From Taxawa tesnikishii (nom. ined.) (Eukaryota > Ascomycota > Dothideomycetes > Dothideales): a stretch of DNA of 64,000 nt. The stretch is from contig JAPDRO010000009.1 in NCBI GenBank assembly GCA_030247885.1, positions 1 through 64,000 on the forward strand, given 5' to 3'. The notes under the pieces are model-generated. The model was not told where the DNA came from. It saw only the letters and a list, made by a program, of their open reading frames with translations, and searched no databases. Shown here in pieces: positions 59,706 through 64,000 of the stretch. The translations under genes were made by a program, and so were the position numbers. The stretch's first letter is position 1. The number at the start of each line of letters is the position of its first letter.

Positions 59706-61007
59706 CTAAAGGTAGAAGTAGCAGAAAGGACCGCTGAAGGTGTCCATCAGAGTGCCGAACTCGACATCCTTGGCGACAAAGCCGAACGGGATCATGTCGG
59801 TGAGGGTCATGTTTGGCGACGGTGGGTTGTTGAGGAGGGTACTGGTGCCGTAGATGGCGTTCTGGCGGTTCTTGATGTCAAGGTTCTGCCAGATGGTCCA
59901 CAGGCTGCAAAAGGTATCAGAAAAAGGGCACATCAACAACATTCAGTCAAGCAAAGTGCACTTACCGGTCGAGCTGGGCGTGGTGCAGGTAGAAGATTGG
60001 GTCGTTCGGGCTGGCGTAGAAGTCGGACATGATGGCAGTGGCACCCGGGGTGAAGTGACCGCCACCGTGGACACCGAAGTCACCGGTCGGGTTGTAGGTG
60101 CCGTCGGCTTGCATGATGGACTGGAAGTGGTGGATGTCGGGGAATTCAAGACAAGGGTGGTCACGTTATAGTATGTGTTGAAGCGAGAGCTGAACCAGTT
60201 GCTAAGGTCGCGGGTAATGCAGCGTGGGTTGTAGTCGAACGAGTTAGCGACCGAAGTTTGGTTGGCAGTGTCGAGGGGACCAAGGTGGATGGTGGTTTTG
60301 GCGAAGGGACCGGAGTACAAGCAACCGCCGCCGGAACCAGGTGGCACAGTAACGTCCTGGTTGTGGAGGTAGACTGGCTCACGGCCTGGGATGTATTGGC
60401 CGTTCGAACCCATCGAGTACGCGTCACCGTTGAAAATCTCCGATTTCTGGGGCGCAGCAGCGTCGAAGGACCAGTCCCAGTAAGGCAAAACGCCAGTGTA
60501 GCCACACAAGTTCTTCAGGTCCTGCTCATAGTTGTGGATGAAGTAACGGTGCCAGGCGAGGAAGTCGGCAGTGAAGTGGATGCTGAGAGTGTAATTGATG
60601 TGCGTCGCGATATACTCATCGTAGCGAGACTTGACACCAGGGTACTGAGCCGCTTGGGCGGCGGTCATGCGCTGAGGAGCAAGGTTCTGGAGGCAGGTAA
60701 CGGCATCGGTGTAGCTCTTGCGGTTGGCCTTGGTCATGGCACGGCTGGCGACCGGTTAGTTGCTTGAACCGAAAACAAAAGACCCTTGGCGCTACTCACA
60801 ATTCCTGGCGGATGCTGGCGTTCTTCAGCGTGCAGGTAGAAGCCCTTTTACAGAGGCTGCCGACTGCGCGTTGTCGTAGGCAAGCTGCGCAATGTCGGCG
60901 AAAGCAGTACCGTTGAGGATCTCAGCAGTGCTGTAGTCAGAAATCTCCTGGGCAGCGCCCAGGGAAACGAGCGTGGTGAGCGCGACGAAGGAGGTAGCGA
61001 AGCGCAT
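59706..61007 (-). CDS. Secreted short tyrosinase (type 3 copper oxidase)
   Basis: Exons 61,007-60,800, 60,744-59,966 and 59,904-59,706 (introns 55 and 61 bases), about 395 residues. Tyrosinases hydroxylate and oxidise phenols to quinones for pigment and crosslinking. A signal peptide (MRFATSFVALTTLVSLGAAQ) is followed by a propeptide-like region ending at VKR, a possible Kex2-type site, then a Cys-containing mature start. CuA: HFTADFLAWHRYFIHNYE. CuB: HGGGHFTPGA and IFYLHHAQLDR/LWTIWQ, completed by splicing. The C-terminal FLAWHRYF-type large extension of long tyrosinases is absent, so this is the short, secreted class. The frame shifts near 60,849 (T4 run on + strand) and near 60,142 (GGGG run). 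One lost base at each restores 396 codons with matching phases, so I favour sequence error. The TATA box is listed separately. Confidence 0.88.
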
Positions 61008-61098
61008 CTTGAAGACGATTTATTTGGAACGAGAGTGGTTGAGTGAGTGTAGCGAAAGTATGTGTTCGTGGCGTGGTAGACAGGTGGATGTTCACTTA

Positions 61099-61110
61099 AC
61101 TTATATACTT
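61099..61110 (-). promoter_or_regulatory. TATA box of the tyrosinase gene
   Basis: The minus strand reads AAGTATATAAGTTAA, a near-ideal TATA element, about 95 bases before the tyrosinase ATG at 61,007. Spacing fits a leader of about 60 bases. A strong TATA box is typical of regulated, strongly induced fungal secretory genes. Confidence 0.65.
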
Positions 61111-63908
61111 GTACATCAACCGTGAGGCGAAGCAGTCATTGCCGGCCAGCATAGTGGAAATGCTCATTAAGTGCCGACTTCCAGTGTTGCTGTGCCTCAT
61201 TGGTGCCAGCAACCACTGTCAGAGCCGCGTGTTTGGGCCAGCCGTGCGCGCTGCAGACGATGCGGCGGCTCAATGAAAAGCAGATGAGGATCCATACAGT
61301 AATGCAGGAATGGAAGATAGCAGCACGCAAAAGCAGCGAAGACGACAGTGCGGGGGATTGCGGCCGCTTCTGGAAGCCCGCCAGAAGTCAATAATGCAGG
61401 GACCACAGCTAGAAAACCGGTGATCCGTCACGCTGTCGACTGACCTTGGGCGCACAACTGCAGGTCGGTGAGAGAGCGGGTGGGATGATCATTGGATGCT
61501 CTGTTCGAAGCGAAGCTTGTGCCACCGATCCAGAATGTTTACTGACTTCAGACGTGCATTTCTGCAGACCGTCACCCAATACACGTTTCTGCAGGCGCAG
61601 GAACGCTAAGTCGACATGGTGTTTGTCTGATCCTGTCTGTTGGGCCATTAAGTGAGTGCTCTTGTTGTTTCTCGGATTCATCCAGGCCGCGCGTGTTTCA
61701 ATCTCCCGTACTCGACGCGATCCATCCGAGGCAAATCTTGGCTTCAGGCTCCGACTACACGTGGTTGCACTGCCTTGAGGACCATGCGCGTGCTTGATTG
61801 CTGCATCGTCGGGACTCTGCAGGAACCACTGAGCAGTCAGGTACACCGAGTCGTCCGTTGCATTGGGAATGCTTGAGCAACACTATCGAATGCTCGACAC
61901 GCAAGATCTGAGTCGAAGACGACAACGTGCTTCGTGAGCATGCCGTTACGTTGCCGAAGTCCGTCTGTCGCGCACCTAGTCCTCCATCAAGAAACTGGGA
62001 GGGGTGAGAGCGACCTCAACGGTCCGCTCGCCTTCCGGGTCTGGCAGAAGGAGCTGAATCGGGGACCGGTCCCTTGCAATCTACCGGAGGAACGGTGCGA
62101 CACACGGGCACAGTCGCTACGCATCATGGGTGATATTCTATATCAAGACCCAGGACTGTAGAGTAGAACCCCTATCTAGCGGACTGCCTTATAGATGATC
62201 AACAATCAGAGAGTTCTATGGATGTTGTTCGACGCTTTACCAACTGAACAGCGGCATGCATTTGCGTTTGCGAGGCTTGCAGCAAGCAATGCTATAGTTG
62301 GATGATCGACGACAACGATGGATGCCAACTCCTGGCCTTTGATTAATCGGGGTCCGCAGACTGGTGTCGGTTGGCCCCCTGCAGAGTGCCAGAGGGCTCA
62401 GAGCGGCCCGGTTCCGGAAGAAATAGATGAACCTGACCCTTCTCCGCGCGTTTCTTGGCAGAAGCTGCATCGCATATCACGGACACGGCTCTGCAGTTGC
62501 AGAAGCGGCGTGGATAGCAAGCAGTAGCGGGCTGCCACTGATGCAGCCATCCCAAATAGGACTTTCCCAGAACCATGTTATGCTACCGTCACCGTCAGAG
62601 AACGCCGTAGCGAGGTGGAGTACCTTGGCGACGAGGATCGTTGACCAAAGCGTCTTATATGCCCTTTAAATGGCTCTGTACTCGACACGGCTGGTTACGC
62701 GTAGTCTGATATGGCTGTCGACGCTTGAGAGACTCGTCCGCAATACGCGAGACACAGCACTGGCCCGCAACATGTTCGATACCGTATCAGTAAGGGCAAC
62801 GGGGGCCGCAGAAGGTCTGTCCGCGACGGCAGGTTAGTAGGATGCTGGCGCATCGGTTGTGATGGATCTGCGGGCTTAGCTGCCGCAGCAGATGAAGTCG
62901 CCAAGGACCACAACATGGCTCCGGAACACCGTACGGGACTTCCGCAGAAAACCAACCAATGATCGCGCCTGGCTCTCATCCGTGCGATAATAGCATAATC
63001 CCGCTGGGCGAGTTTCCCATCACAGTGGTCCATCGGACACAAACATCTGAGGCCTGATGTTCCTTGCGGCACAGGATCACTCCAACAAACATCTACACAC
63101 ATCTACACAGACGTGCTCTAGCTTTCAACCCTGTTTCGAAACTCAATTCGATTGGAAACGGGCATTCCGAGCTTAAACGATAAAAGGTTACGGGAGGAAC
63201 GTCTCGCACGAGGCAAACTCCCCGTCCGTCCCCCCACCGTTCCGCTCGCTTAGCCCCTCCTGATCAGTCTGTGCTCACCTGGCCCATTTCCACCACCTCC
63301 CCACCTGACTAGCTTCTGTCAGGAAAGTTTCGCAGGCCAGTACGGGCCATTCTCGAACGGTGCAGAACGATTCAGCAAACACCCTGTCCCGGAACACTTT
63401 CCAGACGCGTCCCAAGACTGCAGCTTGCAGCGGCATTGCAGCATCCGACCCGCCTCCAGCAGTGCTGTCGAGTAATGCGGGTGAAACACCTGAGAAGCGA
63501 TGCTCGATCGGGGGCATGTGGCTGGAAACAATGGCTGTGCCAGACACATCGCGCTGCATGGCGCACACATGAGCGGCCCCCTTTGGTGATGTTGGTCTCC
63601 TTGGGAGCGTGCTCCTCTGTATGAATAATATCCTACCGCTGTCGCGGTAGCAAACTCCAGCTTCGACACTCTCTCGTAAAACTCTATTTGACTTTGTCCC
63701 TTCTCCATACGGCCCGCGCCGGCAGTTCAGAAGCCCTTCCTTTCGCCGTTCTTACCCCAGTGTTTCCCTGCAAGCATAGCTTCACCGTTTGTAACCTCTC
63801 TTCCTGCTGCCACTTCATCCGCTTCCAATTCACCGTCTGCCCCCCGAGGGCTGCCCTTTGGCACACACAGTTTTGGTGTGGTGAGCTGCCACTGAGGCGA
63901 CCTGAACC
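61111..63908. other. Long intergenic region, no supported gene
   Basis: About 2.8 kb of mid-GC DNA. Frames up to 145 codons exist on both strands (61,409-61,846, 62,695-63,102, 63,319-63,708) but overlap one another and lack domains, ordered composition or splice-supported extension. The last 300 bases are pyrimidine-rich (TCCTGCTGCCACTTCATCC) and likely form the promoter and leader of the gene at 63,909. Confidence 0.5.
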
Positions 63909-64000
63909 ATGGCCGACAATCCATACCCATACCCAGGTCCCAATGTCTCTCAGGCGTACAGACTCATGGTCCCTGTCGGAGTGACACTGGGCTTGTGTCT
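63909..64000 (+). CDS. Start of a membrane-protein gene, cut by the window end
   Basis: An ATG in good context (ACCATGG) opens MADNPYPYPGPNVSQAYRLM, continuing into a hydrophobic VPVGVTLGLC, and the frame is still open at the last base. The short polar, Pro/Tyr-rich head followed at once by a hydrophobic helix suggests a multi-span membrane protein, possibly another rhodopsin-domain type, but 30 residues cannot decide. Confidence 0.55.
   Translation, partial: MADNPYPYPGPNVSQAYRLMVPVGVTLGLC

Noticed and set aside
61409-63708. Several frames of 97-145 codons in the last intergenic region
   Set aside because: They lie on both strands over one another with no motifs; none is supported by splice sites or composition.

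Overview
The window is the left end of a chromosome of a filamentous ascomycete (Pezizomycotina, possibly Dothideomycetes; I cannot name the species). It starts with 13 CCCTAA telomere repeats. Further support comes from GT-AG introns of about 44-95 bases, a telomere-linked helicase, a large block mutated by RIP (repeat-induced point mutation), and fungal families (HET domain, Zn2Cys6 regulator, PTH11-type rhodopsin domain, secreted tyrosinase).

Layout. 1-1.44 kb: telomere, ACTC repeats, a tract almost without G on the + strand, and a 24-bp minisatellite. 1.44-5.87 kb: a GC-rich telomere-linked RecQ-type helicase on the minus strand. 5.87-6.32 kb: a short repeat-bearing spacer. 6.32-26.43 kb: a gene-free AT-rich island in which CpA and TpG are almost gone while CpG remains. 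Much of its right half resolves into a nested transposon stack. A Fot1/pogo-type element (13,870-21,207) is split by a Copia-type LTR relic (14,304-19,792). It is followed by a Tc1-like relic and two more complete-length pogo-type elements (22,426-24,273 and 24,463-26,304). The left half (6.3-13.5 kb) is transposon-like but I could not classify it.

26.9-40.4 kb: a subtelomeric gene zone with a DHA2 transporter, gene fragments, short telomere-like motifs in inverted orientation, a HET-domain protein, a PTH11-like rhodopsin-domain protein, an R3H-domain protein and a conserved-looking membrane protein. 41-48.7 kb: core housekeeping genes, namely FKBP12-type prolyl isomerase, the SEA/GATOR2 subunit Sea4/MIOS, and an ING/PHD chromatin protein divergent from it. 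49-61 kb: a serine beta-lactamase-like hydrolase; a Zn2Cys6 regulator convergent with an unusual fusion of diaminopropionate ammonia-lyase and M20 peptidase; a variant-zinc-motif protein; a hypothetical protein with a C-terminal membrane segment; and a secreted tyrosinase. 61-63.9 kb shows no gene I can support. A new + strand gene begins at 63,909.

Two points stand out. First, the ammonia-lyase/M20 fusion has an intact-looking PLP half, but its peptidase half has lost the usual DEE glutamates. Second, five otherwise well-preserved genes carry ten small frame slips. All fit base deletions, and those I could place precisely lie in or beside short homopolymer runs. This looks more like residual sequence error than gene decay. 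No tRNA, rRNA or CRISPR array was found.
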